DNA of 64,000 nt from a virus. Where the stretch lies: IMG/VR virus record IMGVR_UViG_3300042453_003699, positions 1 to 64,000 of that record; one strand, written 5' to 3'. Both the position numbers and the translations under genes were made by a program. Shown in pieces: positions 44,228-51,845 of the stretch. Position 1 is the first letter of the stretch. Every line of letters begins with the position of its first letter. The notes under the pieces were generated by a model. That model made no database searches. It was not told where the DNA came from and worked only from the letters and a program-made list of their open reading frames with translations.

Positions 44228-44893
44228 ATGGCAGAACAGAAATTTCAGAGGATTCTATTAAGGCGGGGGGCTCTAGCCGACCTTCCTTCTTTGTCGGAAG
44301 GGGAACCGGGCTTTGCCACTGATTCGGAAGAACTATTCGTAGGTACAGCTAATGGTAACCGCCGCGTTCTGGCTCCGGTGTACAACCTCATGTACACTCC
44401 ATTTGACTACACAGACAAGTCTGCGAGCTTGAAGTATTGGGAGCGCGTCTCCGGCACAGGTACGATGTCTTACGAAAGCTCGGATTCTGTCATCGGTGCG
44501 GGTTGTTGGTCTGTCACAGGAACCGGAGTATGGGCTGTGAACTTCAGCATCCCTTGTAACCCTACCCTCGGTATGGGTGGTCTGGCGTATGTAAAACAGG
44601 CTTCAGGTGCCGCTACCATTTCTATTGGATTCAGGGCTTACGATAGCTCTGGGTCTGAGATTGCTTTCAATGCCTCAGCACAGAACTTTTTAGCCAACGC
44701 CGTCTCCGCTTCAGCAAGTTGGACGCAGTATCGTTCTCACGAGCTTGGAGAGGGTGCAGGTGCATCTCAGCTTCCTTCAGGTACACGATTTGTCCGCGCT
44801 CGTTTTGAAGTTTCTGCAAACACAGGAACCACAAGGCTCGACCATCTCCTGCTCATGCCTTTAGGTTTTTCAGCATACTCGTTGTACGGTTGA
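44228..44893 (+). CDS. Fibre-like protein with phage tail N-terminal repeat
   Basis: 221 aa. The first 45 residues (RILLRRGALADLPSLSEGEP...FVGTANGNRRV) match the short virion-attachment repeat found at the start of many fibres, including the major tropism determinant type. The rest is a jelly-roll-like beta domain (GCWSVTGTGVWAVNF; RFVRARFEVSANTGTTRLDHL), probably receptor-binding. TAGGAGAG ribosome site. Confidence 0.7.
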   Translation: MAEQKFQRILLRRGALADLPSLSEGEPGFATDSEELFVGTANGNRRVLAPVYNLMYTPFDYTDKSASLKYWERVSGTGTMSYESSDSVIGAGCWSVTGTGVWAVNFSIPCNPTLGMGGLAYVKQASGAATISIGFRAYDSSGSEIAFNASAQNFLANAVSASASWTQYRSHELGEGAGASQLPSGTRFVRARFEVSANTGTTRLDHLLLMPLGFSAYSLYG

Positions 44894-44902
44894 GGTTGAA
44901 TA

Positions 44903-45454
44903 ATGTCAGTCGGTGTATTTTGGAAAAAACTAGCTGAGACCTACTTTGTTCAGGATGGATCTAACATCGTTAGAACCCCTAACCTTTTTAGCAATGGTAA
45001 CGACTGGTTTTTGATTGATCCGACCGTTCTTCAGAGCAATTCAGGCGGACCTACGATAACTTCATCTACCTCTGTTTTGAATCTTTTGAGGAAGACGGAC
45101 GCTACCCTTACTGCACCTACCGCAAACTGTGCGGAGGGTGCGTGGTCGGCTAATGGTTGGGATACAGGACCGCAGTTAATCATTCAACTTTCGGACTGGG
45201 TGAGCGAAAACTTTGATAATCCCGCGTTGAATATCAACTACAACGCCATGAACCTTCTCTACACCGAAGTAATCATCTCAGGCACTAAGCACATCCTAGC
45301 CTGTTGTTATTTCGGAAATACGGGTTCTATTGCGATTGCTGATGGCGGGTCGTTTACCTATCAAGACTACTCCTATGAGCTTGTCGGGTACACATTCACT
45401 AGCACCATTGACAACCCTCAGCCTGTCGATGGCGGTCTTTTCGTTTACACCTAA
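44903..45454 (+). CDS. Hypothetical virion-type protein
   Basis: 183 aa, beta-rich and Asn/Ser/Thr-rich (SNGNDWFLIDPTVLQSNSGG), nine bases after the fibre-like gene. Not recognised. Probably a fibre tip, decoration or chaperone acting with its neighbour. Confidence 0.55.
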   Translation: MSVGVFWKKLAETYFVQDGSNIVRTPNLFSNGNDWFLIDPTVLQSNSGGPTITSSTSVLNLLRKTDATLTAPTANCAEGAWSANGWDTGPQLIIQLSDWVSENFDNPALNINYNAMNLLYTEVIISGTKHILACCYFGNTGSIAIADGGSFTYQDYSYELVGYTFTSTIDNPQPVDGGLFVYT

Positions 45455-45459
45455 GCCTC

Positions 45460-45470
45460 TATAATGGGGT
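45460..45470 (+). promoter_or_regulatory. -10 directly before the 45471 ATG
   Basis: TATAAT at 45460-45465, then GGGGT, then ATG. No clear -35 or Shine-Dalgarno site; leaderless-type. Confidence 0.5.
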
Positions 45471-46493
45471 ATGCAGGTACTTTTCAAAAATGTGAGCGTG
45501 GAGTTGGTTTCAACCTTTCACGCAAAGAGCTTTTTCCTTTACGACATCATCCTTCTTACTGACAAGCACGACCCTTTGTTCACGGTCAATGACAAGCCCT
45601 ATGTGAACAAAGAGAGTAATCTCTCCGCCTTCTTGTCAAAGGTCTACAAAGGTGATTGGGAGCCTCTTTTCCTCGACCTATTTAACTACAAACCAAATGC
45701 AGACGGTCGTCTGCTCACTCTCTTTCTGTCTGATGAGGACTATGTAACCTTTGTAGGAAAGTTCATCTGCTCTGTGTTTCCAGAGTTGTCTGTGGCGCAT
45801 AAAGCAAGGCTGATTCAAGCCGTGTGCGACGACACGCGGTATGTGAAAAGTGGTGTGTTTATGGAAAGGGCGGGGGCTTATTTGAATTTCAACCCTAGCC
45901 AAGAGCAGGTCATGGAGGCGGCAAAACAGGAAGCGTGTAAGCTACCCGACGGGTTTGCAGATCACCTCAGATTTGATTGGGTGGTAGGGCATCATTGGGG
46001 GGATCAGGCTCGATTCTTTCCCAAAGTGATTAAGAATATCCGGTCTATTAGTTTCCAAGAATTCCGCTCGATCGTGTTTAACGATCTGCCCGGAGCTCGC
46101 GGTCTTTTCGCGTTCAGCACGGAAAGACCTCTCCGCGATGTCATGTCAGATGCAGTATTAGCCCCGAGCTTTGATTCTAGCTTTGAATCGAAGTCTTACT
46201 ATTCAGACCCCGAAGGCTCTGATGTGAAGAGCTTTATTGAAAAATACGGGGTGAGTTGGATCAGAGAACTCAGCAAAGATATGGCTGTAGGCGCGGACTA
46301 TCTGCAAAAGTTTCCCGTAGAGCTGATGGTGGACGAGAATGAGATGGTAGCTATCGCTTCATCTCCAGAAAAGATGGAGGAATGGTTCCGCCGACTTGTT
46401 CTAAACTCAAGTTTTAGGCAGTCCCTCAATTTCCCTCTCCTTGCGGAGTGGGTGAAGCTCAGGAGAGAAGGTGTTTCTGTCAAAACAGCTTGA
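45471..46493 (+). CDS. Hypothetical accessory protein
   Basis: 340 aa, not recognised. Mostly helical, with a distinctive WVVGHHWGDQARFF segment (about residue 170) whose two histidines and acidic residue could bind metal. It overlaps the convergent 46480 gene by 14 bases. Leaderless-type start suggests it belongs with the accessory genes. Confidence 0.6.
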   Translation: MQVLFKNVSVELVSTFHAKSFFLYDIILLTDKHDPLFTVNDKPYVNKESNLSAFLSKVYKGDWEPLFLDLFNYKPNADGRLLTLFLSDEDYVTFVGKFICSVFPELSVAHKARLIQAVCDDTRYVKSGVFMERAGAYLNFNPSQEQVMEAAKQEACKLPDGFADHLRFDWVVGHHWGDQARFFPKVIKNIRSISFQEFRSIVFNDLPGARGLFAFSTERPLRDVMSDAVLAPSFDSSFESKSYYSDPEGSDVKSFIEKYGVSWIRELSKDMAVGADYLQKFPVELMVDENEMVAIASSPEKMEEWFRRLVLNSSFRQSLNFPLLAEWVKLRREGVSVKTA

Positions 46494-47214
46494 TGTTCCC
46501 TACGCTACGGCTGTGGTAGTCCAACTGAAATCCCTCTTTCATCCAACGAAGGATCGCCTCTAAATCTTCCCTTTCGCTCATCGGAGGGGTCGGGACAGAG
46601 ATCAAGTGGGATTGGGACTTCAGTATCGTTTCGTCGATGTGAGTTGAGTAGCTTTTGTTCACCTCTACCAAAACGGAAAAAACAAACCTTGCGCTTCTTC
46701 GATCAGGGAAGAAAAGATTCGAGCTTTTACTGTATGTCTGGAATGTCAGGGTGGGCAAGATCCGTAAAATATGGGGTATGTCGTACAGCTTCCCAATCGC
46801 GAGCTTCTTGTTCGTCAAGTTGTCAAAAAAGATAGTGGTGCTGTTGCAAGAAAATCGGCAATTTCTTCCGACAAAAGAATAGCTATCCGTTGTTAGATCC
46901 GAAGAGGTCTTCATGGACCTTGATGACAGATTGTTCCCCGAGATCGAGAACTCGGTGTTGGGGTAGATAGCCAAAAGGTCGCAGGGGTCTGCAACCACCT
47001 GCTTTCCATCTACTGTCGCTATTCCGCCTTCTGGGGCTAAGATAAAAACAAAATCCTCGGAGACCATGACTTCTTGAGTGAGTTCAAATGTCTTTAGAGA
47101 ACTCTGATCGAAGTCCCGAAATGCGGGTTCGTCTAGGTCAACATTTGGAATGCCCAAATGCACAAGGTCATACTTATGTTCTTTGATGAAAGGTCCGTCA
47201 ATAAAACAGATCAT
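46480..47214 (-). CDS. Hypothetical accessory protein
   Basis: 244 aa, not recognised. N-terminal MICFIDGPFIKEHKYDLVHL, a DFVFILAPEGGIATVDGK beta segment and a serine-rich middle. TACAAT lies six bases before its ATG with TTGTGG 17 bp further up; these sit in the end of the upstream gene, so it could be co-transcribed or separately initiated. Confidence 0.55.
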   Translation of the reverse strand: MICFIDGPFIKEHKYDLVHLGIPNVDLDEPAFRDFDQSSLKTFELTQEVMVSEDFVFILAPEGGIATVDGKQVVADPCDLLAIYPNTEFSISGNNLSSRSMKTSSDLTTDSYSFVGRNCRFSCNSTTIFFDNLTNKKLAIGKLYDIPHILRILPTLTFQTYSKSSNLFFPDRRSARFVFSVLVEVNKSYSTHIDETILKSQSHLISVPTPPMSEREDLEAILRWMKEGFQLDYHSRSVGNIKLF

Positions 47215-47664
47215 TCATATATTGTAGGAGGGCGTGTAAAGCTCCACAATTCTTTGCTCAAGCTCTGTAGTCTTCTCCTCGACATCAGGAGGATCAATCC
47301 ACACTGTCAAAAAATGATTGTACTCAGAACCAAAAGCATTCTTCGTGGACTCAGATTGATCGGTCTTAGAGGAAAAAAACTGTTCTGTTTCAGTGAGGCG
47401 GTACTCCGGCACAATTTCCTTGAACCGATCAAGCTCGCTTTTTAGTTTGAAGGCGAGAGTGATCTCTCGGTTGTCGCGATCCTCTGGGTGCCCCTCGCAC
47501 GATGACACCGTGCGTAAACCTTTGGATAAACACGCCATAACGAGACGAACTACGCCATCTTCAATGTTCGACAAAAAATTAGGATCTTTCGGCGGTACGA
47601 ATCTGCCCAAGTTGTCAGTGTTCGGAACCACGATACGCCCCGATTTTTGTCTTTCATTTCTCAT
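47215..47664 (-). CDS. Protein with conserved-looking CEGH motif
   Basis: 149 aa. A VSSCEGHPEDRDNREITLAF segment (about residues 53-72) looks like a small-family active or metal site, but I do not recognise the family. The promoter TTGATC, 17 bp, TAGTAT ends six bases before the ATG, with no Shine-Dalgarno. The stop codon abuts the next start. Confidence 0.55.
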   Translation of the reverse strand: MRNERQKSGRIVVPNTDNLGRFVPPKDPNFLSNIEDGVVRLVMACLSKGLRTVSSCEGHPEDRDNREITLAFKLKSELDRFKEIVPEYRLTETEQFFSSKTDQSESTKNAFGSEYNHFLTVWIDPPDVEEKTTELEQRIVELYTPSYNI

Positions 47665-47699
47665 GGTTCGATACTACCTTTGAGTCTATGTCAGATCAA
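47665..47699. promoter_or_regulatory. Overlapping divergent promoters
   Basis: Minus strand: TTGATC (47699-47694), 17 bp, TAGTAT (47676-47671), six bases, ATG at 47664. Plus strand: ATACTA/TACTAC in the same place may be the -10 of the 47688 gene. The two starts are 23 bp apart. Confidence 0.5.
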
Positions 47700-47909
47700 G
47701 ATTTTCGGCGGATTTCTGCCATGCCGTTAGAAAAGGTTTTCAAAAACCAATCGTCTGCTCAGGACTGGATAGCTGAAAAGCTGTCCCTTGAACCTCACAT
47801 GGTTCATGTAAATCGAGTAGAGGTTTTCGACGGAAAAGTGTCCACCTCGGGGAAAATCTTACTGGCGGGTGTGAAGCCCGTGAAGTTTGAGTTTGAGATG
47901 GAGCTTTAA
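47688..47909 (+). CDS. Small hypothetical protein
   Basis: 73 aa, not recognised. A helix (SSAQDWIAEKLSLEP) is followed by a beta sheet (VNRVEVFDGKVSTSGKILLA). A TTTTCGGCGGATTT box lies in codons 5-9 and could act as a downstream operator. Confidence 0.5.
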   Translation: MSDQDFRRISAMPLEKVFKNQSSAQDWIAEKLSLEPHMVHVNRVEVFDGKVSTSGKILLAGVKPVKFEFEMEL

Positions 47910-48172
47910 GCCCAACACTCAAATGCTCTGAGTTCTCCTTTAACTTTCATCCGGCTCACAGATACGACGAACAAGGCATTCCAAGACTTGAGGAGATAGA
48001 AGGGTTGACCTGAGATGAGGTCATGCCCCTCATAGGCTTCTGTGGGCTCGTTATAGACGCTAGACAGGGCTCTCTTGGCAGTCTCCGCTTCACCACAAGG
48101 CTTCAGGCGTTCCAAGACTCCCCGATGCGCGTTCGGGTCTATTTCGTAGACAAACCATCGTATCTTTTCCAT
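47906..48172 (-). CDS. Small hypothetical protein
   Basis: 88 aa, mixed alpha/beta (KIRWFVYEIDPNAHRG; NALFVVSVSRMKVKGEL). Last four bases overlap the convergent 47688 gene. Lies two bases after the upstream Cys-rich gene, so likely in one operon. Confidence 0.5.
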   Translation of the reverse strand: MEKIRWFVYEIDPNAHRGVLERLKPCGEAETAKRALSSVYNEPTEAYEGHDLISGQPFYLLKSWNALFVVSVSRMKVKGELRAFECWA

Positions 48173-48174
48173 AT

Positions 48175-48366
48175 TCAGTCCCAGTATTTGCAGATGCAGA
48201 AAGCATCTGGGTTATTGCAGACAGTGCAAGTTTTTACTTCTGCCCACTCCTTACAAGTCTCCATCGCGCCCGTGCTTTTGCGGTGCATCGTGCAATAGAA
48301 CAGGTTGAAAGAAAGCTCCGCATGGCAACATCCTGAACAGGGCTTTTCTTTGTCGTCTTTATCCAC
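48175..48366 (-). CDS. Small cysteine-rich protein
   Basis: 63 aa with nine cysteines and two histidines (CSGCCHAE, FYCTMH, CTVCNNPDAFCICK), enough for two zinc sites. Not recognised. First gene of a two-gene minus-strand unit; its ATG lies 17 bp from the divergent oxygenase start at 48384. Confidence 0.55.
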   Translation of the reverse strand: MDKDDKEKPCSGCCHAELSFNLFYCTMHRKSTGAMETCKEWAEVKTCTVCNNPDAFCICKYWD

Positions 48367-48383
48367 GAATACTAGAATTATTT
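48350..48383 (+). promoter_or_regulatory. Sigma70-like leaderless promoter
   Basis: TTGTCG (48350-48355), 17-bp spacer, TAGAAT (48373-48378), five bases, ATG at 48384. It lies largely in the start of the divergent 48366 gene. Confidence 0.6.
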
Positions 48384-49079
48384 ATGGATTTGCGCTCCTT
48401 GTTTCAGAAAGGGTATTCGGTAACAAAGATCGAAAAGTCGCTCGCTGACAAGGTTTTGGAGGCGATGCCACGGCAGACTTTCAAGTACCCCGACAAGATT
48501 ACCCAGAAAGAGCACCCTATGTATCATTCCGACACGGGTCTCTTTTATTGCGAATGCGTCACCCCTTTCACCTCAGATCAACCGCCCTTGATGGGTAGGG
48601 GATTTCATGAGGGGGATCTCGATTTTTTCACGGAGTTCTGGGGGCTGATTTCCTATTCGGAAACCTATAAGTGGTATCGGGAATCGTTTGGACCTGTAAC
48701 GAGGTTCTCAAAGCAGATGCACGATTTCAAAAAGGGGGAGTCTCTTGGGTTTCATTTTGACTACAAGGACGCAACGCCCTTCATCAACATACTGTATGTC
48801 GGGGACGATGACTTCACCGAAGGGGACGGAGGCTATTTAGAAGTTGGTAAGTGTCGGGTTACGGATGGTTTTGAAATCATCAGGGACTCGATTGAAGTCA
48901 CGGGTCGGATTTTCCCGAATCACGGAACCCTTGTGACCCTGAACAATATGACTCCGTACTTCGTTCACTCCGTGGCTCGGCTGATGTCCTCAAAAAAGAG
49001 ATACAGCTTCATCTGCCAGTTCGGTCACAAGGAAAACGAACTCTATTCCTTGATCTCTAAGGGTTGGAACATCCGCTAA
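48384..49079 (+). CDS. 2-oxoglutarate/Fe(II)-dependent oxygenase
   Basis: 231 aa. Iron ligands HxD in GFHFDYKDAT and His in YFVHSVARL, with the cosubstrate Arg near SSKKRYSF; a GDGGYLEVG turn and NHGTLVTLNN strand fit the P4H fold. Starts LRSLFQKGYSVTKIEKS, closely matching LRSFFKKGYCVAKVEKS in the 49695 enzyme, so the two are paralogues. Substrate unknown. Leaderless-type start. Confidence 0.8.
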   Translation: MDLRSLFQKGYSVTKIEKSLADKVLEAMPRQTFKYPDKITQKEHPMYHSDTGLFYCECVTPFTSDQPPLMGRGFHEGDLDFFTEFWGLISYSETYKWYRESFGPVTRFSKQMHDFKKGESLGFHFDYKDATPFINILYVGDDDFTEGDGGYLEVGKCRVTDGFEIIRDSIEVTGRIFPNHGTLVTLNNMTPYFVHSVARLMSSKKRYSFICQFGHKENELYSLISKGWNIR

Positions 49080-49093
49080 TACTGCCCTACTGT

Positions 49094-49708
49094 ATGAAAA
49101 AGATTTATCGTAGGCTAGTTCTTAGTCTCATGCAGTCTAGGCTGTATTCTTGGGCGTTACTCCATGTGATCCCTTACATTCGATTTACGACTTACTATAC
49201 CTCACTGCGTGGGTGGAAATACCAAAGGGGCTATCGACTTCTTCAAGCAGGAGACATCCTTCTAACGATTGATCGGAAAAAGCTGACGACGGTTCTGATA
49301 CCGGGCGAGTTCAGTCACGCCGCCTTGTGTGTAGACAAAGGGTCTGAATTTGAGATCGCTGAGATGACCCACTCCCACTTCACCCGAAGCACTTTTTTTG
49401 ACATCTGCAAGGAGTCAGACCGAGTTGTGATTCTCAGGTGTAAGACTTTCGATTACCCCTACATCCAAAAAGTAGTCGAGAAATGCCTGAGCTTTTCTGA
49501 AGCGAGTTACGACATCGGATTCGAGTTGGGTATCCAATCTCTCTATTGCTCGGAACTCGTGTACCAATCGGATTTTGAACGAAGGATTGGAGCTGACCTT
49601 ACTGACTTGGCAGGGTTAGGGAGACCCTACATTTCCCCGACAGGGCTTCGGCAAGCTGATAATGTCGAAGTGGTCTGGGACAGTGACTTGGAAGTTAAGG
49701 CTCAATGA
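49094..49708 (+). CDS. Permuted papain-like (YiiX/NlpC-P60) hydrolase
   Basis: 204 aa. Begins with a hydrophobic or amphipathic helix (VLSLMQSRLYSWALLHVIPY). The catalytic layout of the permuted superfamily follows: QAGDILLT, His75 in FSHAALCV, and Cys near 152 in YCSELVYQS. Relatives cleave peptide or acyl-amide bonds; membrane-associated lipid substrates are known. It is flanked by the two paralogous oxygenase genes. The ATG at 49094 follows the oxygenase stop; an upstream TTG reading is less likely. Confidence 0.75.
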   Translation: MKKIYRRLVLSLMQSRLYSWALLHVIPYIRFTTYYTSLRGWKYQRGYRLLQAGDILLTIDRKKLTTVLIPGEFSHAALCVDKGSEFEIAEMTHSHFTRSTFFDICKESDRVVILRCKTFDYPYIQKVVEKCLSFSEASYDIGFELGIQSLYCSELVYQSDFERRIGADLTDLAGLGRPYISPTGLRQADNVEVVWDSDLEVKAQ

Positions 49709-50354
49709 CATTTCGGATGTCTTTGAGTCTCGCTTTGGTGAGGGTGTGCTCGACATAACCCAAGTGAAAAAGGAGGGTATTCCTTTCCTTCTCCGCCTTC
49801 ACGGGGTCAACCCTGTGTTGGTTCGTGGGGTCTAGGTTGTTGATGACTACGAGGGTTCCGTGATTCGGAAGTATCCGATCGAATAGGGCGACTGAATCCC
49901 CGATAGCCCGACCCACTCCAAGCCAACCCCCATCTTCGTATGTAAACTCATCGGGCGTTAGATACAGACAACAGGTGATGGCGGTAGCGTCCAAGGAGTC
50001 GGTATGCCAAACCATACCGTCCCCGTTTCGGAATCGGTTAATCATAGGGCAACCCTGAGAAAACTCACCTAGAGCCTCTCTGATCGGCTTGAAGAAGGAG
50101 TGTACCTTGGCTTGGTTGTAGAAGTCGGTAAGCTCCTGCGGGGCATCCTTGTTCTCTGAGGGGATAATTTTACTGCTTTCCCATTTGGATATGAGGGGTG
50201 CGCGGAAGTTTTCACTCGCGTAAACCCCATCCCCTTCCACAAAAGGTTGCCTCTGGATCACCCCTAACAGGTAGTCGCTCATGGATTTTTCAACCTTAGC
50301 GACGCAGTAACCTTTTTTGAAAAATGATCTAAGGTTCAGATTTCCTTCAATCAT
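49695..50354 (-). CDS. 2-oxoglutarate/Fe(II)-dependent oxygenase, paralogue of 48384
   Basis: 219 aa. HxD in VWHTDSLDAT, distal His in NQHRVDPV, Arg in KERNTLLFHLGY, plus YEDGGWLGVG and NHGTLVVINN. Convergent with the hydrolase gene, overlapping by 14 bases, and divergent from the 2H phosphoesterase with only 22 bp between starts. Substrate unknown. Confidence 0.8.
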   Translation of the reverse strand: MIEGNLNLRSFFKKGYCVAKVEKSMSDYLLGVIQRQPFVEGDGVYASENFRAPLISKWESSKIIPSENKDAPQELTDFYNQAKVHSFFKPIREALGEFSQGCPMINRFRNGDGMVWHTDSLDATAITCCLYLTPDEFTYEDGGWLGVGRAIGDSVALFDRILPNHGTLVVINNLDPTNQHRVDPVKAEKERNTLLFHLGYVEHTLTKARLKDIRNVIEP

Positions 50355-50376
50355 TCACCTATACTCCCGTATAAAC
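50355..50376. promoter_or_regulatory. 22-bp divergent start region with palindromic TATAC
   Basis: The entire gap between two divergent ATGs contains TATAC-TCCC-GTATA (50360-50373). A -10-like hexamer can be read on each strand, so the promoters probably reach into the opposing coding sequences. Confidence 0.45.
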
Positions 50377-51339
50377 ATGATAGGCAGAAAGGCACGCACG
50401 CTATCAAATACTTTGATCGCCTTCGATGCGGATTCCACCCAGTTCGAGAAGCTGAGTGATCGCGTCATTGCGTACCTTCGTGAAAACCAGATTATGGCTT
50501 TGCCCACGGACCGCCCGTTCCATGTATCCGTATCGTATATCTCGAATGCCCAAGAAGAGGACGATTTGATTGGACTCATGGAAGAGGCTGAGGGTGCGGG
50601 GAGGTTCCACAGTAAGACGCTTGTTCCGTTAAAAGGGAAAAATGGTAGTACCTACATAGCGTTGCAGGTGGAAGCCTCCCCAAAGTTTTTCAATTTCAAG
50701 AGGAAGGTGGACGACCACACCAAGTCTCGGGGCTTTGCTCGTGGGTTCAAGACCCACATAAGTCTTGCGAAATTTCCATCTTGGCAAATGCGACAGGGGT
50801 TGATGGAGGAGCTAAACAAAAAGTTTAATCCAGTATTTTCCATCAACTCTGACAGGGTACTTTTGTACGACCAGTCCCATAAGATTTACAGGTCAATGGA
50901 GGCTAACTTGGAACTTGCAGATCATCTCAAAGCTCACAACCGAATGAGCTACCGTTCGATGGAAACCATGATGCGGAAGATTTTGGACCGCAACACGAAA
51001 GGGTTCTTCAAAGACAATCACTGGGCTCCCGTCCACAAGATTCAAAACGAGCTTTCGGCTGAAATGATCGACATGGACCTGATGCGTTCCAAATACTTCC
51101 ACAACAAAGACTCCACCTCATCGGAACCTGACGGTAAAGAATGGGTTTTTGAGGTGTACTACGGGGATGAAGGTGGTTGGACCCTGCGCGTAGTCGCGAG
51201 TTTCGGTCCAAGCCCGACCAGCGACCCTATGTCGGTTTACGATTTGGTCTACACTCTGACATGGAGCAAAAAAATCAAAAAGGAAGCCTCTCTTTCTTCC
51301 AAGCTCCGTAAGATCGCGTCTTCCTTAAAAATGGGCTGA
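50377..51339 (+). CDS. 2H phosphoesterase family protein (possible anti-CBASS)
   Basis: 320 aa. The two HxS motifs of 2H phosphoesterases are present: FHVSVSYI (His49) and THISLAKF (His127), 78 residues apart. Family members open 2',3'- or cyclic-oligonucleotide bonds; phage Acb1 uses this fold to destroy CBASS signal molecules. The remaining half is unassigned, with a basic C-terminal helix (SSKLRKIASSLKMG). Specificity cannot be read from sequence. The start at 50377 is chosen over an upstream reading that enters the divergent gene. Confidence 0.7.
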   Translation: MIGRKARTLSNTLIAFDADSTQFEKLSDRVIAYLRENQIMALPTDRPFHVSVSYISNAQEEDDLIGLMEEAEGAGRFHSKTLVPLKGKNGSTYIALQVEASPKFFNFKRKVDDHTKSRGFARGFKTHISLAKFPSWQMRQGLMEELNKKFNPVFSINSDRVLLYDQSHKIYRSMEANLELADHLKAHNRMSYRSMETMMRKILDRNTKGFFKDNHWAPVHKIQNELSAEMIDMDLMRSKYFHNKDSTSSEPDGKEWVFEVYYGDEGGWTLRVVASFGPSPTSDPMSVYDLVYTLTWSKKIKKEASLSSKLRKIASSLKMG

Positions 51340-51342
51340 CCG

Positions 51343-51415
51343 TTTCCGCCGAATCTTCAAAAATTCCGCCGAATTCACCGAAAGGCGTTGACGCGACCAT
51401 TTTGTTGTGTAAATT
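51343..51415 (+). promoter_or_regulatory. Tandem operator-like boxes upstream of a promoter
   Basis: TTCCGCCGAA at 51344 and again at 51364 (20 bp apart), then TTGACG (51388-51393), 16-bp spacer and TAAATT (51410-51415), eight bases before the ATG at 51424. Confidence 0.6.
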
Positions 51416-51423
51416 ACTCTTTG

Positions 51424-51822
51424 ATGTCTGATAAGAACGACCAGAAAGAGAAGGACAAAAAGGACGGCATTGTGCTTAAAGCCATGCTCTCCCCTTCTGA
51501 CATCGACGAGATGTTAGACCGATACGCTTTACCTGAAGGCAAGCGGACCAACTCTTTCGCTCGACAAGCCCAACTAGACATTCGTAGGCTTCTGTCTGAG
51601 ATCGAGTTCATGAAGAGGCTACTGGACAACGGCTCCTTTTGCGGACCCGGCGTCCACGACCTCCGCATCATGACGACGAACTACTACAAGAAGATTCCGG
51701 GCACGGACGAGGACGATCGAACCTGCGCTTACGCCAGTCTATTCTGCACTAAGTGCGCGTGGACTAAGGAGATTGTGGCGGCGGACTACCGAGGTACTTA
51801 CTTCACCAAGAAGGATGAGTAA
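51424..51822 (+). CDS. Hypothetical protein with CxxC site
   Basis: 132 aa. Charged N-terminus, helices (RRLLSEIEFMKRLLDN), then CAYASLFCTKCAWTKE, which with an earlier FCGPGVHD could bind metal. Not recognised. Start at 51424 follows the promoter; an upstream TTG would overlap the -35. Confidence 0.6.
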   Translation: MSDKNDQKEKDKKDGIVLKAMLSPSDIDEMLDRYALPEGKRTNSFARQAQLDIRRLLSEIEFMKRLLDNGSFCGPGVHDLRIMTTNYYKKIPGTDEDDRTCAYASLFCTKCAWTKEIVAADYRGTYFTKKDE

Positions 51823-51845
51823 AGATTCAATATCCTTCGCCTTGT

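Noticed and set aside
44228-45454. Diversity-generating retroelement target
   Set aside because: The fibre N-terminus resembles major tropism determinant proteins, but no reverse transcriptase or template repeat is visible here.
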